A DNA stretch of 64,000 nucleotides from UMGS1484 sp045593325 (GCA_045593325.1 JAZNWL010000065.1:1-64000), one strand, 5' to 3'; counted from the stretch's first letter, positions 33,958 through 43,136 are shown. Program-made: numbers and translations. The notes: generated by a model from the sequence alone, not told the origin.

Positions 33958-33975
33958 ATTTTGGCATTCGAATTT

Positions 33976-34014
33976 CCGCCGTGAGCCTGCGGCGAGATTA
34001 ATGTTCAACATTAA
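33976..34014 (+). promoter_or_regulatory. candidate ribosomal protein L19 leader
   Basis: Two consecutive hairpins, CCGCCG...CGGCG (33976-33994) and TTAATGT-tca-ACATTAA (33998-34014), lie between the promoter and rplS. An L19 leader family with autoregulatory role is known in Firmicutes; assignment here is by position and shape. Confidence 0.5.
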
Positions 34015-34080
34015 AGGCGTGGTCCAATGCTTTTGAACGAAAAAAGTACGAACACGGCAAAAAAACAGGAGGATTTTAGA

Positions 34081-34425
34081 ATGGATGCTTTAAAACAATT
34101 AACCATGGGTCAGTTGAAAGAAAATGCCCCCGAGATCGTTATCGGTGACACCGTTAAGGTTCACGTTAACATCAAGGAAGGGGACCGTGAAAGAATTCAG
34201 ATCTTCGAAGGTACCATCATCGCCCGTAACGGCAGTGGTATTGCTGAAACTTTCACCGTTCGTCGTGTTTCCTACGGCGTTGGCGTAGAACGGGTTTTCC
34301 CTGTTCATTCCCCCAACGTTGTAAAATTGGAAACCACCCGTCGGGGTCGTGTGCGTCGCAGCAAATTGTACTATTTGCGTGATCGTGTTGGTAAAGCCGC
34401 TAAAGTTAAAGAACAAATTCGCTAA
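34081..34425 (+). CDS. rplS: 50S ribosomal protein L19
   Basis: The start at 34081 with AGGAGGATTTTAGA upstream gives MDALKQL and 114 residues. GDTVKVHVNIKEGDRERIQIFEGTII and RVFPVHSPNV are the L19 signature. It is separated from lepB by a strong terminator. In many Firmicutes it follows trmD; here it does not. Confidence 0.98.
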   Translation: MDALKQLTMGQLKENAPEIVIGDTVKVHVNIKEGDRERIQIFEGTIIARNGSGIAETFTVRRVSYGVGVERVFPVHSPNVVKLETTRRGRVRRSKLYYLRDRVGKAAKVKEQIR

Positions 34426-34456
34426 TCTTTTTCTAAGGTTTGCCCCAAGTCCCTGA

Positions 34457-34487
34457 AACGGGGCGCACAGACTGTGCGCCCCGTTTT
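34457..34487 (+). terminator. terminator of rplS
   Basis: AACGGGGCGCACAG and CTGTGCGCCCCGTT, nearly without loop bases, followed by TTTTCC. Confidence 0.9.
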
Positions 34488-34524
34488 CCTTTATTATTGC
34501 GAAATTCAGGAGGAAAGAAACGGT

Positions 34525-35121
34525 ATGGAACAGGAACCTTTGATGGAAACTCAAACAACCGAACAAATAAATAAATCCAGAAAAGAAACAGTAGAATGGT
34601 TAAGCACCCTGGTGGTTTCCATTCTGGTGGTTGTTTTGCTGTTCACCTTTTGTTTCCGTATGGTGGGAATTTCCGGTTCTTCCATGGAAGATACCCTGCA
34701 AAGTCAGGATCGGGTAATCATCCGGTCGGCTTTTTATACCCCCCAAGTAGGGGATATTGTGGTGCTTTCCCGGGATTATATTACCGAGGAAGACGGTACC
34801 TCTCCCGAACCCATTATTAAACGCATCATTGCCACCGAAGGTCAGGAAGTGTATCTGGACTTTGAAAACAACAAGGTGTTTGTTGACGGGGTGGCGTTGG
34901 AAGAACCCTACGTAAAAGGGGTGCTCAACGAAGGGCGTGTGCCCATTCAGAATCCCCACATGGTGAAAGAGGGCTGTGTGTTTGTGCTGGGGGACCATCG
35001 CACCGTTTCTAAAGACAGCCGCACCGCCGAAGTTGGGGACGTGGATTCTCGATATATTCTGGGGAAAGCCATGGTTCGGATCTTCCCCTTTACCGATATG
35101 AAGGGGTTATGGAATGAGTGA
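34525..35121 (+). CDS. lepB: type I signal peptidase
   Basis: The start at 34525 has CAGGAGGAAAG upstream. In the 198-residue protein one N-terminal membrane helix (about 24-44) precedes the Ser-Lys catalytic dyad: GISGSSMEDTL (Ser) and IIKRIIATEGQ (Lys). GDHRTVSKDSR is box E, with His in the place of the usual Asn. The Ser-Lys dyad means prokaryotic type, not the Ser-His SipW type needed for the TasA-like proteins at 3.7-5.9 kb. It overlaps ylqF by eight bases. Confidence 0.96.
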   Translation: MEQEPLMETQTTEQINKSRKETVEWLSTLVVSILVVVLLFTFCFRMVGISGSSMEDTLQSQDRVIIRSAFYTPQVGDIVVLSRDYITEEDGTSPEPIIKRIIATEGQEVYLDFENNKVFVDGVALEEPYVKGVLNEGRVPIQNPHMVKEGCVFVLGDHRTVSKDSRTAEVGDVDSRYILGKAMVRIFPFTDMKGLWNE

Positions 35122-35983
35122 TACAGTACAAGTCCAATGGTTTCCCGGCCATATGGCAAAAACCCGTCGGCTGATTGGGGAAAGTTTGCCCCTGGTGGAC
35201 GGTATTGTGGAAATCGTGGATGCCCGAATTCCCATCAGCAGCCGCAATCCCGAACTTGACAGTTGGCTGAAAGACAAACCCCGTATTATTTTGCTGAATA
35301 AAGCTGATATTGCCGATGAAGCCTCCACTCGTTTGTGGATTTCTCATTATGAAAAACAAGGCATCAAAACCCTGCCTGTGGACTGTAAAACAGGAAAAGG
35401 GTTAGGCGGTTTTACCGGACTGGTCAATCAGATGTTGGGGTCGGTTCTGGAAAAATATAAAGCCAAGGGTATGACAGGGCGAACCCTGCGGTTAATGGTA
35501 GTGGGGATTCCCAACGTGGGAAAATCTTCCTTCATCAATCGCATGGCAGGGGGGAGCAAAGCCAAAGTGGCGGACAAACCCGGTGTTACCCGTGGTAATC
35601 AATGGTTTACCATTGGCAAAGGCATTGAACTCATGGATACTGCCGGGGTTTTATGGCCGAAATTTGATGACCCCAAAGTGGGGGAACGCCTTGCCTTTAC
35701 CGGGGCAGTGAAGGACGTAGTTACCGACATTGAATTGTTGGCAGTTCGTCTTTTGGATATTGTGGGTCTGCGGTATGCACCCATGTTGGAAGAACGGTAT
35801 AAAATTACCATTCCCGAAGGGATCGACGGATACGACCTGTTGCAACTGATCGGCAGAAAACGGGGTATGTTGATTTCCGGGGGAGAAATTGATACCGAGC
35901 GGGCATCGGTTATGGTGCTGGACGAATATCGGGGCGGAAAATGGGGTCGCATTACCCTGGAACTGCCTCATGAGGAAGAATAA
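35114..35983 (+). CDS. rbgA: ribosome biogenesis GTPase YlqF (RbgA)
   Basis: Circularly permuted GTPase for late 50S assembly. In the 289-residue product the G4 motif LLNKADIAD precedes G1 GIPNVGKSSFIN, then G3-like DTAGVLWP. WFPGHMAKTRR at the start is the hallmark of the family. It lies in the classical position before rnhB. Confidence 0.97.
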   Translation: MSDTVQVQWFPGHMAKTRRLIGESLPLVDGIVEIVDARIPISSRNPELDSWLKDKPRIILLNKADIADEASTRLWISHYEKQGIKTLPVDCKTGKGLGGFTGLVNQMLGSVLEKYKAKGMTGRTLRLMVVGIPNVGKSSFINRMAGGSKAKVADKPGVTRGNQWFTIGKGIELMDTAGVLWPKFDDPKVGERLAFTGAVKDVVTDIELLAVRLLDIVGLRYAPMLEERYKITIPEGIDGYDLLQLIGRKRGMLISGGEIDTERASVMVLDEYRGGKWGRITLELPHEEE

Positions 35984-35985
35984 CA

Positions 35986-36603
35986 ATGGTTGGATATACT
36001 CACGAAACCGAAAAAACAAAAAAAGGTTACTCGGTGGTTTGCGGGGTTGACGAAGCAGGACGGGGTCCTTTAGCAGGGCCTGTTTGTGCGGCGGCAGTGA
36101 TTTTGCCTCAGGGTCTTGAAATCCAAGGGCTTAATGACTCCAAAAAACTCTCGGAAAAACGCAGAGAAGCCTTATATGACGTGATAAAAGAAAAGGCGGT
36201 GGCTTACAGTATCGCCTTTGCCACCGTGAAAGAAATTGAAGAACACAATATTTTACAAGCCACCTTTATGGCAATGACCCGTGCGGTGGAAGGGCTTTCG
36301 GTGAAGGCCGATTACGTTTTGATTGACGGCAACAAAATCCCCCCGCAGTTGGAGGTTCCTGCTGATTGTATCATCGGGGGTGACGGGATTTCCGCTTCCA
36401 TTGCGGCGGCTTCGGTGTTGGCAAAGGTCACGCGGGATCGTTTGATGGTGGAAATGGAAGAAACCTATCCGGGATATGATTTCAAAAAACATAAGGGATA
36501 CGGTACCAAAGTCCATCGGGACGCCTTGCTTTCCTTAGGGCCTTGTCCCATTCATCGTTTGAGTTTTTTAGGGAAGATTTTACATCATGATGACCCAAAG
36601 TAA
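35986..36603 (+). CDS. rnhB: ribonuclease HII
   Basis: Cleaves RNA in RNA-DNA hybrids, including single ribonucleotides. GVDEAGRGPLAGPV carries the Asp-Glu pair; VLIDG and KVTRDR carry further acidic active-site residues. The 205 residues begin with a short extra tail before the core. The end overlaps yraN by 17 bases. Confidence 0.97.
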   Translation: MVGYTHETEKTKKGYSVVCGVDEAGRGPLAGPVCAAAVILPQGLEIQGLNDSKKLSEKRREALYDVIKEKAVAYSIAFATVKEIEEHNILQATFMAMTRAVEGLSVKADYVLIDGNKIPPQLEVPADCIIGGDGISASIAAASVLAKVTRDRLMVEMEETYPGYDFKKHKGYGTKVHRDALLSLGPCPIHRLSFLGKILHHDDPK

Positions 36604-36973
36604 GAAAAACGGATTGTGGGGAGAAATCGAAACCGCCCGTTATTACCGAACCAAGGGTTACGATATTTATGATGCCAACTTCCGCACCCGTTTAGGGGAA
36701 GTGGACATCATTGCCAAAAAGGATGAGGTTCTGGTTTTCTGCGAAGTGAAGACCAGAGATCACCGTGCCATTGATACCCCCGCTGCCTTTGTGGATCTGA
36801 ACAAGCAAAAACGGGTGGTAGCGGCGGCACTGCAATATATTAAAATGAAAAAATATTCCGGGGAAATGCGGTTCGACGTTTCGGAAGTCTTGATTGAAAA
36901 AGACGGTTCCCGTCAGGTAACGGTCATTGAAGATGCATTCAACGGAAATGATGTTAACCAATTCGGCGTATAG
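36587..36973 (+). CDS. yraN: YraN family (UPF0102) endonuclease-fold protein
   Basis: The 128-residue protein has GEIETARYY near the start and GEVDIIAKKDEVLVFCEVKTR, the Glu-Asp...Glu-x-Lys pattern of the restriction-endonuclease fold. Family function is unsettled; it often follows rnhB. It starts inside the rnhB frame; M1 and M2 are both possible starts. Confidence 0.93.
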   Translation: MMTQSKKNGLWGEIETARYYRTKGYDIYDANFRTRLGEVDIIAKKDEVLVFCEVKTRDHRAIDTPAAFVDLNKQKRVVAAALQYIKMKKYSGEMRFDVSEVLIEKDGSRQVTVIEDAFNGNDVNQFGV

Positions 36974-36992
36974 TTATCAGGAGGAGATCACT

Positions 36993-38486
36993 ATGAATTA
37001 TAAAAGCACAAGAGATGAAAGCGTTTGCGTTTCTTCGGCACAAGCCATTGCCCAGGGCATTTCGGTGGACGGCGGGTTGTTTGTTCCCGAAACCTTGCCC
37101 GCTTTGTCCCGTGAAGTTCTGGAAGAAATTGCAGGCATGAACTACGTGGATGCCGCCGTTAAGGTGTTGTCCTATTTTCTCACCGATTATACCCATGAAG
37201 AATTGGTAGAATGTGCCAAGGGCGCTTACATTGGCAGTTTTGATGACGACCAACCTGCTCCCCTTGCCAAAATCGGCGAACATGCCTATTCTTTGGAATT
37301 GTGGCACGGCCCCACCTGTGCTTTTAAAGACCTGGCTTTGCAAATTTTACCCTATTTGCTCACCAAAGCTGCCAAGAAAACCTGTGATGGGGAAACCAAA
37401 GTTATTTTGGTTGCCACTTCCGGGGATACCGGGAAAGCCGCTTTGGAAGGCTTTGCCGATGTAGACGGCGTTAAAATTCTGGTGTTCTATCCCAGCGACG
37501 GGGTCAGTGCCATGCAAAAACTTCAAATGACCACCCAAAAAGGGAACAACGTTGGGGTTTGTGCCATTCGCGGGAATTTTGACGATGCCCAAACAGGGGT
37601 AAAAACCATTTTTACCGCCCCCGAAAAGGCAAAGATCCTCAAAGAACACAACATGGCATTTTCTTCCGCCAACTCCATCAACTGGGGTCGTTTGGTGCCT
37701 CAGATCATTTATTATATCTATTCTTACGCCACCCTGTTGCGGGAAGGCGCCATTGCCTACGGTGATCCCATGAATGTGGTGGTGCCCACCGGCAACTTCG
37801 GGAACATTCTGGCTGCCTATTATGCCAAAGAAATGGGTGTGCCTGTTGGTAAACTCATTTGCGCATCCAACCGGAATAACATCTTAACCGACTTTATCCG
37901 TACCGGTACGTATGACCGCAACCGTGATTTTTATACCACCCTTTCTCCCTCTATGGATATTCTGATTTCCAGTAACCTGGAACGTCTTTTATACCATTTG
38001 ACCGACGGCAATGCCGCCCAGGTAAAAACCTGGATGGAAAGCCTTTCCGCCACAGGGAAATATACCGTGGACGATGCCACCAAAGCCAAATTGCAGGAAT
38101 TGTTCTACGGTGGCTGTGCTGACGATACCTTGACCAAACAAGTCATCGGCACTCAATTTGAAAAGAACGGCTATCTGGCAGACCCCCATACCGGGGTTGC
38201 CTTGAAGGTTTACGAAACGTATGTAGCCGAAACACAGGATACCCATGTTTCGGTGATTGCTTCCACCGCAAGTCCCTTTAAATTCTCCAAAGGGGTGCTG
38301 GAAGCCATCGGCGAACAGGCAGACGCAACTGACGAATTTGCCCTTTGCGACGCCCTTTCGGGGAAAACGGGATATGCCATTCCCGCTTCCATCGTTTCGT
38401 TGAAAGAACTGAAACCTCGTTTTACCGATATCTGCGAAAAACAAGACATGTGGCAGGCTGTTACTGCCATGCTGAACCTGAATTAG
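36993..38486 (+). CDS. thrC: threonine synthase
   Basis: PLP enzyme that turns O-phosphohomoserine into threonine. The start at 36993 has AGGAGGAGATC and gives MNYKSTRDES, 497 residues, the long form. CAFKDLALQILP has the PLP lysine and ATSGDTGKAAL the phosphate-binding loop. It is the last gene of the lepB operon, and its 3' end overlaps the convergent DUF1540 gene by four bases. Confidence 0.97.
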   Translation: MNYKSTRDESVCVSSAQAIAQGISVDGGLFVPETLPALSREVLEEIAGMNYVDAAVKVLSYFLTDYTHEELVECAKGAYIGSFDDDQPAPLAKIGEHAYSLELWHGPTCAFKDLALQILPYLLTKAAKKTCDGETKVILVATSGDTGKAALEGFADVDGVKILVFYPSDGVSAMQKLQMTTQKGNNVGVCAIRGNFDDAQTGVKTIFTAPEKAKILKEHNMAFSSANSINWGRLVPQIIYYIYSYATLLREGAIAYGDPMNVVVPTGNFGNILAAYYAKEMGVPVGKLICASNRNNILTDFIRTGTYDRNRDFYTTLSPSMDILISSNLERLLYHLTDGNAAQVKTWMESLSATGKYTVDDATKAKLQELFYGGCADDTLTKQVIGTQFEKNGYLADPHTGVALKVYETYVAETQDTHVSVIASTASPFKFSKGVLEAIGEQADATDEFALCDALSGKTGYAIPASIVSLKELKPRFTDICEKQDMWQAVTAMLNLN

Positions 38487-38656
38487 CGGCAGCCGTTTTT
38501 GTTTTCGGGTTTAAAGGTAGAACAAACGGTATCCTGACTGCTGCAGGCGTGTTGAGGTCCCACGTTGATATGGGGAGCGGTGCAAACTTCACCTGCTTCA
38601 TGATACACACAGTTTTCAACTTTACAACAGATTTTTCTGTCTTGATTGTTTTCCAT
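38483..38656 (-). CDS. DUF1540 domain protein (57 aa)
   Basis: A short cysteine-rich protein, starting MENNQDRKICC with AAAGGTGG eight bases upstream. The spacing of Cys residues (NCVYHEAGEVCTAPHINVG, then HACSSQDTVCSTF) matches DUF1540, a family common in Clostridia and thought to bind metal through its cysteines. Function unknown. It is convergent with thrC. Confidence 0.85.
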   Translation of the reverse strand: MENNQDRKICCKVENCVYHEAGEVCTAPHINVGPQHACSSQDTVCSTFKPENKNGCR

Positions 38657-38743
38657 TCTTTTAACCACCTTTCCAACCCTATTGTGGACCAAAACAGCGT
38701 GTAGTATGTTTGTTAAAAATTTCCAAAAAGGAGGATGCCTCAT

Positions 38744-39433
38744 ATGTCGTTGTTCACCATTGCCGACGTGCATCTTTCTTTGGAAACCGACAAACCTATG
38801 GACTGTTTCCGAGGGTGGCAGGACTACGTTTCCCGTTTGGAAAAAAACTGGCGTGCCATTGTGGAACCCACCGATACAGTGGTCATTCCCGGGGACATTT
38901 CCTGGGCAATGAAACTTAAGGATACCCAAGGGGATTTTTCCTTTCTCAACAATTTGCCCGGGCAAAAAATCCTGCTGAAAGGCAACCATGATCTGTGGTG
39001 GGAAACCATGAAAAAAATGAATGGGTTTCTGGCAGAAAATGAATTTGACACTTTACATTTTTTGTTTAACAATGCCTATGACGTGGGTTCCTATGCCCTG
39101 TGTGGCAGTCGCGGTTGGTTTTTCGAGGAAGACGGGGACGACCAAAAGGTGCTTCTGCGGGAAGTGGGGCGGCTGACCTTATCTTTGGAAGAAGGTAAGA
39201 AGATCGGTAAAGAACCCATTGTGTTTTTTCATTATCCCCCCATATATCGGGATAGTGAATGTAAAGAGATCTTGCAGGTGTTAAAGGCATACGGTGTTCG
39301 CCGTTGTTATTACGGCCATTTGCACGGTCCTGCTATTTGCGGTGCTGTCAATGGGGAAGTGGACGGCATTACCTATCGCCTGGTTTCGGGAGATGCTCTG
39401 GAATTTTGCCCTCATTTGATTGAAAAATTCTAA
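38744..39433 (+). CDS. metallophosphoesterase (calcineurin-like)
   Basis: The ATG at 38744 lies nine bases from AAAGGAGG, whereas the ATG at 38735 touches it. In the 229 residues, IADVHLS (metal site), VVIPGDISWAM, LLKGNHDLWWE and FHYPP, then YGHLHG form the full set of calcineurin-like metal motifs. Related proteins are annotated as predicted phosphohydrolases; the substrate is not known. It lies 90 bases after the divergent start of the DUF1540 gene. Confidence 0.9.
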   Translation: MSLFTIADVHLSLETDKPMDCFRGWQDYVSRLEKNWRAIVEPTDTVVIPGDISWAMKLKDTQGDFSFLNNLPGQKILLKGNHDLWWETMKKMNGFLAENEFDTLHFLFNNAYDVGSYALCGSRGWFFEEDGDDQKVLLREVGRLTLSLEEGKKIGKEPIVFFHYPPIYRDSECKEILQVLKAYGVRRCYYGHLHGPAICGAVNGEVDGITYRLVSGDALEFCPHLIEKF

Positions 39434-39598
39434 AAAAAACACAATTTCCCGGGGGATTTCCCCCAAAAGCCTTGCAGTTTTCACAAGATTTAAAAAAATT
39501 CAAATTTTTTGTGGAATTTTATTCCTGTTTGTGCTATATTGTATCTTGATATAATTTGTGGATATATAAAAAAGTCCCTGATATTGGAGGAAGACAAC

Positions 39599-41083
39599 AT
39601 GTCACTGAAATCAACTGAAAAAATCGATACAAACCGTTATGCCCTTACCGTGGAAATCGATGGGGAAACTTTCGGCGCCGCTGTGGAAAAAGCCACTGCC
39701 AAAGCCCTGCAAAATATCACTATTCCCGGTTTCCGTAAAGGGAAAGCCCCCAAAAACATGGTTTTGAAAATGTACGGGGAAGATGTTTTCTATCAAGACG
39801 CTCTGGAAGAACTGTATCCTGCTGCTGCCGATGCCGCTTTGGATGAATCCGGCTTGGATCTGGCAGAACAAAAGGTTGATTTTGAATTGATCTCTATGGA
39901 TAAAAACGGTGTTAGCTTCAAATTGTTGGTAACCGTAAAACCCGAAGTTACTTTGGGTGAATACAAAGGCTTGAAAGCCACCCGTCCCGTGGTTGCTGTT
40001 TCCGATGAAGAAGTTGCCGGTCAACTGGCTCAAATGCAAGACCGTAATGCCCGCATCATTGCTGTGGAAGACCGCGCCGCCCAAAACGGTGATACCGCTG
40101 TCATCGACTTTGAAGGCTTCGTAGATGACGTTGCTTTCGAAGGCGGCAAAGGGGAAAACTACAACCTGGAATTGGGTTCCGGCTCCTTCATTCCCGGTTT
40201 TGAAGACCAACTGGTTGGCAAAAACGCAGGGGACGAAGTTGACGTAACCGTTACCTTTCCTGAAGAATATCACGCTGAAGAATTGGCAGGCAAACCTGCT
40301 GTATTCAAAGTAAAGATCCACGAACTGAAAACCAAAGAATTGCCCGAATTGGACGATGAATTTGCGAAAGACGTCAGCGAGTTCGACACCTTGGACGATT
40401 TGAAAAAATCCATCTCCGAAAAGATCCTGGAAGGCAAAACTGCCCAGGCTGACGGCGAAGTGGAAAATGCTTTGATTGAACAAATCGTGGAAGGCATGAC
40501 CGTAGAAGTTCCCGATTGCATGGTGGAACAACGCATCGACGAAAACGTTCGTGATTTCTCCACCCGTTTGCAATATCAAGGGTTGGATATGAAAACCTAT
40601 ATGCAATACACCGGCATGAGCGAAGCCGATTTCCGCGAAGGATTCCGTGAAAACGCTTTGACTCAAGTGAAGATCCGCTTGGCTTTGGAAGCCATTGCCA
40701 AGGCTGAAAAACTGGAAGCTTCCGAAGACGAACTGAATGCCGAATACACCAAAATTGCCGAAATGTACAAAATGGAAGTGGAACAAATCAAGGCTTACAT
40801 TCCTGCAAAAGAATTGGCAAGCGACATCACTTCCCACAAAGCCATTGACTTGGTAAAAGAAGCCGCTGTGGTAACCGACGAAAAACCTGCTGCTAAAAAA
40901 ACTGCAGCCAAAAAGACCACCACTGCTAAGAAAACCACCACTACCAAGAAAACTACCACCACCAAAAAGGCTGCTGATGGGGAAGAAAAGAAACCCGCTG
41001 CCAAGAAACCTGCAGCAAAGAAAACCACTACCGCTAAGAAACCTGCTGCCAAAAAAGCCGCAGAAGACAAAGCTGCTGAATAA
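39599..41083 (+). CDS. tig: trigger factor with histone H1-like Lys/Ala/Thr-rich tail
   Basis: Ribosome-associated chaperone. GFRKGKAPKNM near residue 40 is the ribosome-binding signature, the FKBP-type domain is at about 150-240 (NGDTAVIDFEGFVDD, GSFIPGFEDQLVG), and the C-terminal helical arms run to about 420. The last 70 residues are a repetitive tail of AAKK, TTKK and PAAKK units with a short acidic break and a final AEDKAAE. Normal trigger factors end near 430, so the total of 494 is long. The tail resembles histone H1-like DNA-binding tails and may bind nucleic acid or rRNA; that is inference. It is first in the tig-clpP-clpX-lon-engB run. Confidence 0.95.
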   Translation: MSLKSTEKIDTNRYALTVEIDGETFGAAVEKATAKALQNITIPGFRKGKAPKNMVLKMYGEDVFYQDALEELYPAAADAALDESGLDLAEQKVDFELISMDKNGVSFKLLVTVKPEVTLGEYKGLKATRPVVAVSDEEVAGQLAQMQDRNARIIAVEDRAAQNGDTAVIDFEGFVDDVAFEGGKGENYNLELGSGSFIPGFEDQLVGKNAGDEVDVTVTFPEEYHAEELAGKPAVFKVKIHELKTKELPELDDEFAKDVSEFDTLDDLKKSISEKILEGKTAQADGEVENALIEQIVEGMTVEVPDCMVEQRIDENVRDFSTRLQYQGLDMKTYMQYTGMSEADFREGFRENALTQVKIRLALEAIAKAEKLEASEDELNAEYTKIAEMYKMEVEQIKAYIPAKELASDITSHKAIDLVKEAAVVTDEKPAAKKTAAKKTTTAKKTTTTKKTTTTKKAADGEEKKPAAKKPAAKKTTTAKKPAAKKAAEDKAAE

Positions 41084-41096
41084 TTTCGGAACAACT

Positions 41097-41216
41097 GTCC
41101 TATACTGTAGTTAGCCCCAAGGAATAAAATTCCTGTGTGTAGGCTGGGGACATAACCCAATGAAGCTGTAAGCCTGCTAATGCCTTGTGTTAGCAGGTTT
41201 TGGCTTTTCAATAGGT
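41097..41216 (+). ncRNA. putative structured RNA or clpP leader
   Basis: The 183-base gap between tig and clpP folds well. A hairpin AAGGAAT-aaa-ATTCCT sits inside a CCCC/GGGG stem (41113-41148). A hairpin CCTGCTAA...TTAGCAGG lies at 41173-41197. The ends CCTAT and AGCC pair with GGCT and ATAGG. The layout, one long closing stem with an internal bubble, resembles 6S RNA in outline, but I cannot confirm a family. No clear promoter lies before it. Confidence 0.35.
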
Positions 41217-41238
41217 TGGCAGGACTCAAACCTGCCAA
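41216..41238. other. inverted copy of T-arm-like hairpin
   Basis: TTGGCAGG-actcaaa-CCTGCCAA. Its reverse complement differs from the hairpin at 126-148 by a single loop base. Position is just before clpP. Confidence 0.5.
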
Positions 41239-41266
41239 TCCAATTAAATTTATGAGGTGACATAGT

Positions 41267-41848
41267 ATGAGTTTAGTACCTTACGTTGTGGAACAAACCA
41301 GCAAAGGAGAACGTTCTTACGATATTTTTTCCCGTTTGTTGGATGACCGTATTATTATGCTTTCGGATGAAGTGAACGACACCACTGCCAGCTTGGTCAT
41401 TGCCCAGTTGTTGTATCTGGAAGGCAAAGATTCTGAAAAAGATATTCATTTATACATCAATTCTCCCGGCGGTTCGGTCAGCGCAGGGTTGGCCATTTAC
41501 GATACCATGCAGTACATTAAGTGTGACGTTTCCACCATTTGCATAGGTATGGCTGCCAGCATGGGCGCTTTCCTGCTTTCCGCTGGGGCAAAAGGCAAAC
41601 GGTATGCTTTGCCCAACAGTGAAATCATGATTCACCAACCCTTGGGCGGTGCCAAAGGGCAAGCCACCGAAATCCTCATTGCTGCCGACCATATCAAACG
41701 TACCCGTGAAAATCTGAATCGTATTTTGTCGGAAAACACCGGCAGACCCTTGGAAGAAATTGAACGGGATACCGAACGGGATAATTTCATGACCGCCAGC
41801 GAGGCTTGTGAATACGGCTTGGTGGATAAAGTGATTGAAAGAAGATAG
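41267..41848 (+). CDS. clpP: ATP-dependent Clp protease proteolytic subunit
   Basis: Serine peptidase of the ClpXP complex. The 193-residue protein has GMAASMGAFLLSAG (catalytic Ser), the His in MIHQPLGG and the Asp in DTERDNFM. IYINSPGGSVSAG-like LYINSPGGSVSAG is intact. Its partner clpX follows after 34 bases. Confidence 0.98.
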   Translation: MSLVPYVVEQTSKGERSYDIFSRLLDDRIIMLSDEVNDTTASLVIAQLLYLEGKDSEKDIHLYINSPGGSVSAGLAIYDTMQYIKCDVSTICIGMAASMGAFLLSAGAKGKRYALPNSEIMIHQPLGGAKGQATEILIAADHIKRTRENLNRILSENTGRPLEEIERDTERDNFMTASEACEYGLVDKVIERR

Positions 41849-41882
41849 GAAACAGATACTTTCCTAAGAAAGCGAGAACCTT

Positions 41883-43136
41883 ATGGCAAATCATAACACC
41901 AAGGAACCTTCTGTGTATTGTTCCTTTTGCGGCGCCGGTCAGGAAGAAGTGCAAATCATGTTCGGCAAAAGCGGCGCTTATATTTGCGACCGCTGTGTTC
42001 GTCTGTGCATTGATACCATTGAAGAACACGACACGGTAGGTCGCAAAGCCAAAAAGCCGGTTTTAAAGGAAAAGAAACCTCTTTTGAAACCTGCTCAATT
42101 AAAAGAAAAGTTAGATGATTACGTCATTGGCCAGGAAGATGCCAAAAAGACCCTGTCGGTGGCGGTGTATAATCACTATAAACGCATCAATTCCAGCGGG
42201 GAAAACGACGTGGAACTGCAAAAGAGCAACGTGCTTCTTTTGGGACCCACCGGGGTGGGGAAAACTCTGCTGGCTCAAACCCTGGCAAAAAGCCTGGACG
42301 TTCCCTTTGCCATCGCCGATGCCACTACCCTTACCGAAGCAGGGTACGTGGGGGAAGACGTGGAAAATATTTTGTTGAGGCTGATTCAGGCGGCAAATTT
42401 TGACGTTGAAAAGGCCCAACAAGGGATAATTTACGTGGACGAAATCGACAAAATTGCCAGAAAGTCGGAAAACCCTTCCATTACCCGGGACGTCAGCGGG
42501 GAAGGGGTGCAACAGGCTCTCTTAAAGATTTTGGAAGGTACCGTTTCCAACGTTCCTCCCGGGGGTGGCAGAAAACATCCCCAGCAGGAATTCATTCAAA
42601 TTGATACCACCAATATCCTGTTTATTTGTGCAGGCGCCTTTGACGGCTTACGGGAAGTAATCGCCAAACGGTTGGGTGGGGGTTCTTTGGGGTTTGGAAA
42701 CGATATCAAAACCAAAGATAATTCCTCGGAAGAATATCTTTTGGAACACGTTACCCATCATGACCTGGTGAAATACGGGCTGATTCCCGAAATTGTTGGT
42801 CGTTTACCGGTTATCGCTTCTTTGCAAAATCTGGACGAAGAAGCTTTGGTACGGGTGATGTCTGAACCTAAAAACTCCATTGTTCGCCAATACCAAGCCC
42901 TGTTCCGGATGGATGGGGTGCAGTTGGAATTTGAAGAAGATGCCCTGCGGGCATTGGCCTCCAAAACCCTGTCCCGTAAAACAGGGGCACGGGGACTTCG
43001 CTCTTCCATGGAAGAATTGCTGGGGGACTTAATGTTCACCGTTCCTTCCGATGCCACCATTGAAAAAGTGGTGATTACCAAAGGGTTTGTTCTGGGTGAA
43101 GAAGACCCCAAAATTCTTCGTCGTGAAGAAAAATAA
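41883..43136 (+). CDS. clpX: ATP-dependent Clp protease ATP-binding subunit
   Basis: The N-terminal zinc domain has CSFCGAGQ and CDRCVRLC; Walker A is GPTGVGKT, Walker B region YVDEIDKI, and pore loop GYVGEDV. The 417 residues are a standard length. It unfolds substrates for ClpP. Confidence 0.98.
   Translation: MANHNTKEPSVYCSFCGAGQEEVQIMFGKSGAYICDRCVRLCIDTIEEHDTVGRKAKKPVLKEKKPLLKPAQLKEKLDDYVIGQEDAKKTLSVAVYNHYKRINSSGENDVELQKSNVLLLGPTGVGKTLLAQTLAKSLDVPFAIADATTLTEAGYVGEDVENILLRLIQAANFDVEKAQQGIIYVDEIDKIARKSENPSITRDVSGEGVQQALLKILEGTVSNVPPGGGRKHPQQEFIQIDTTNILFICAGAFDGLREVIAKRLGGGSLGFGNDIKTKDNSSEEYLLEHVTHHDLVKYGLIPEIVGRLPVIASLQNLDEEALVRVMSEPKNSIVRQYQALFRMDGVQLEFEEDALRALASKTLSRKTGARGLRSSMEELLGDLMFTVPSDATIEKVVITKGFVLGEEDPKILRREEK

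Noticed and set aside
36000..38486. T-box or other leader for thrC
   Set aside because: thrC follows yraN by 19 bases with only a ribosome site between.
39611..40837. 408-residue minus-strand frame inside tig
   Set aside because: Antisense shadow of a gene with strong codon bias; Phe-rich and without a ribosome site.
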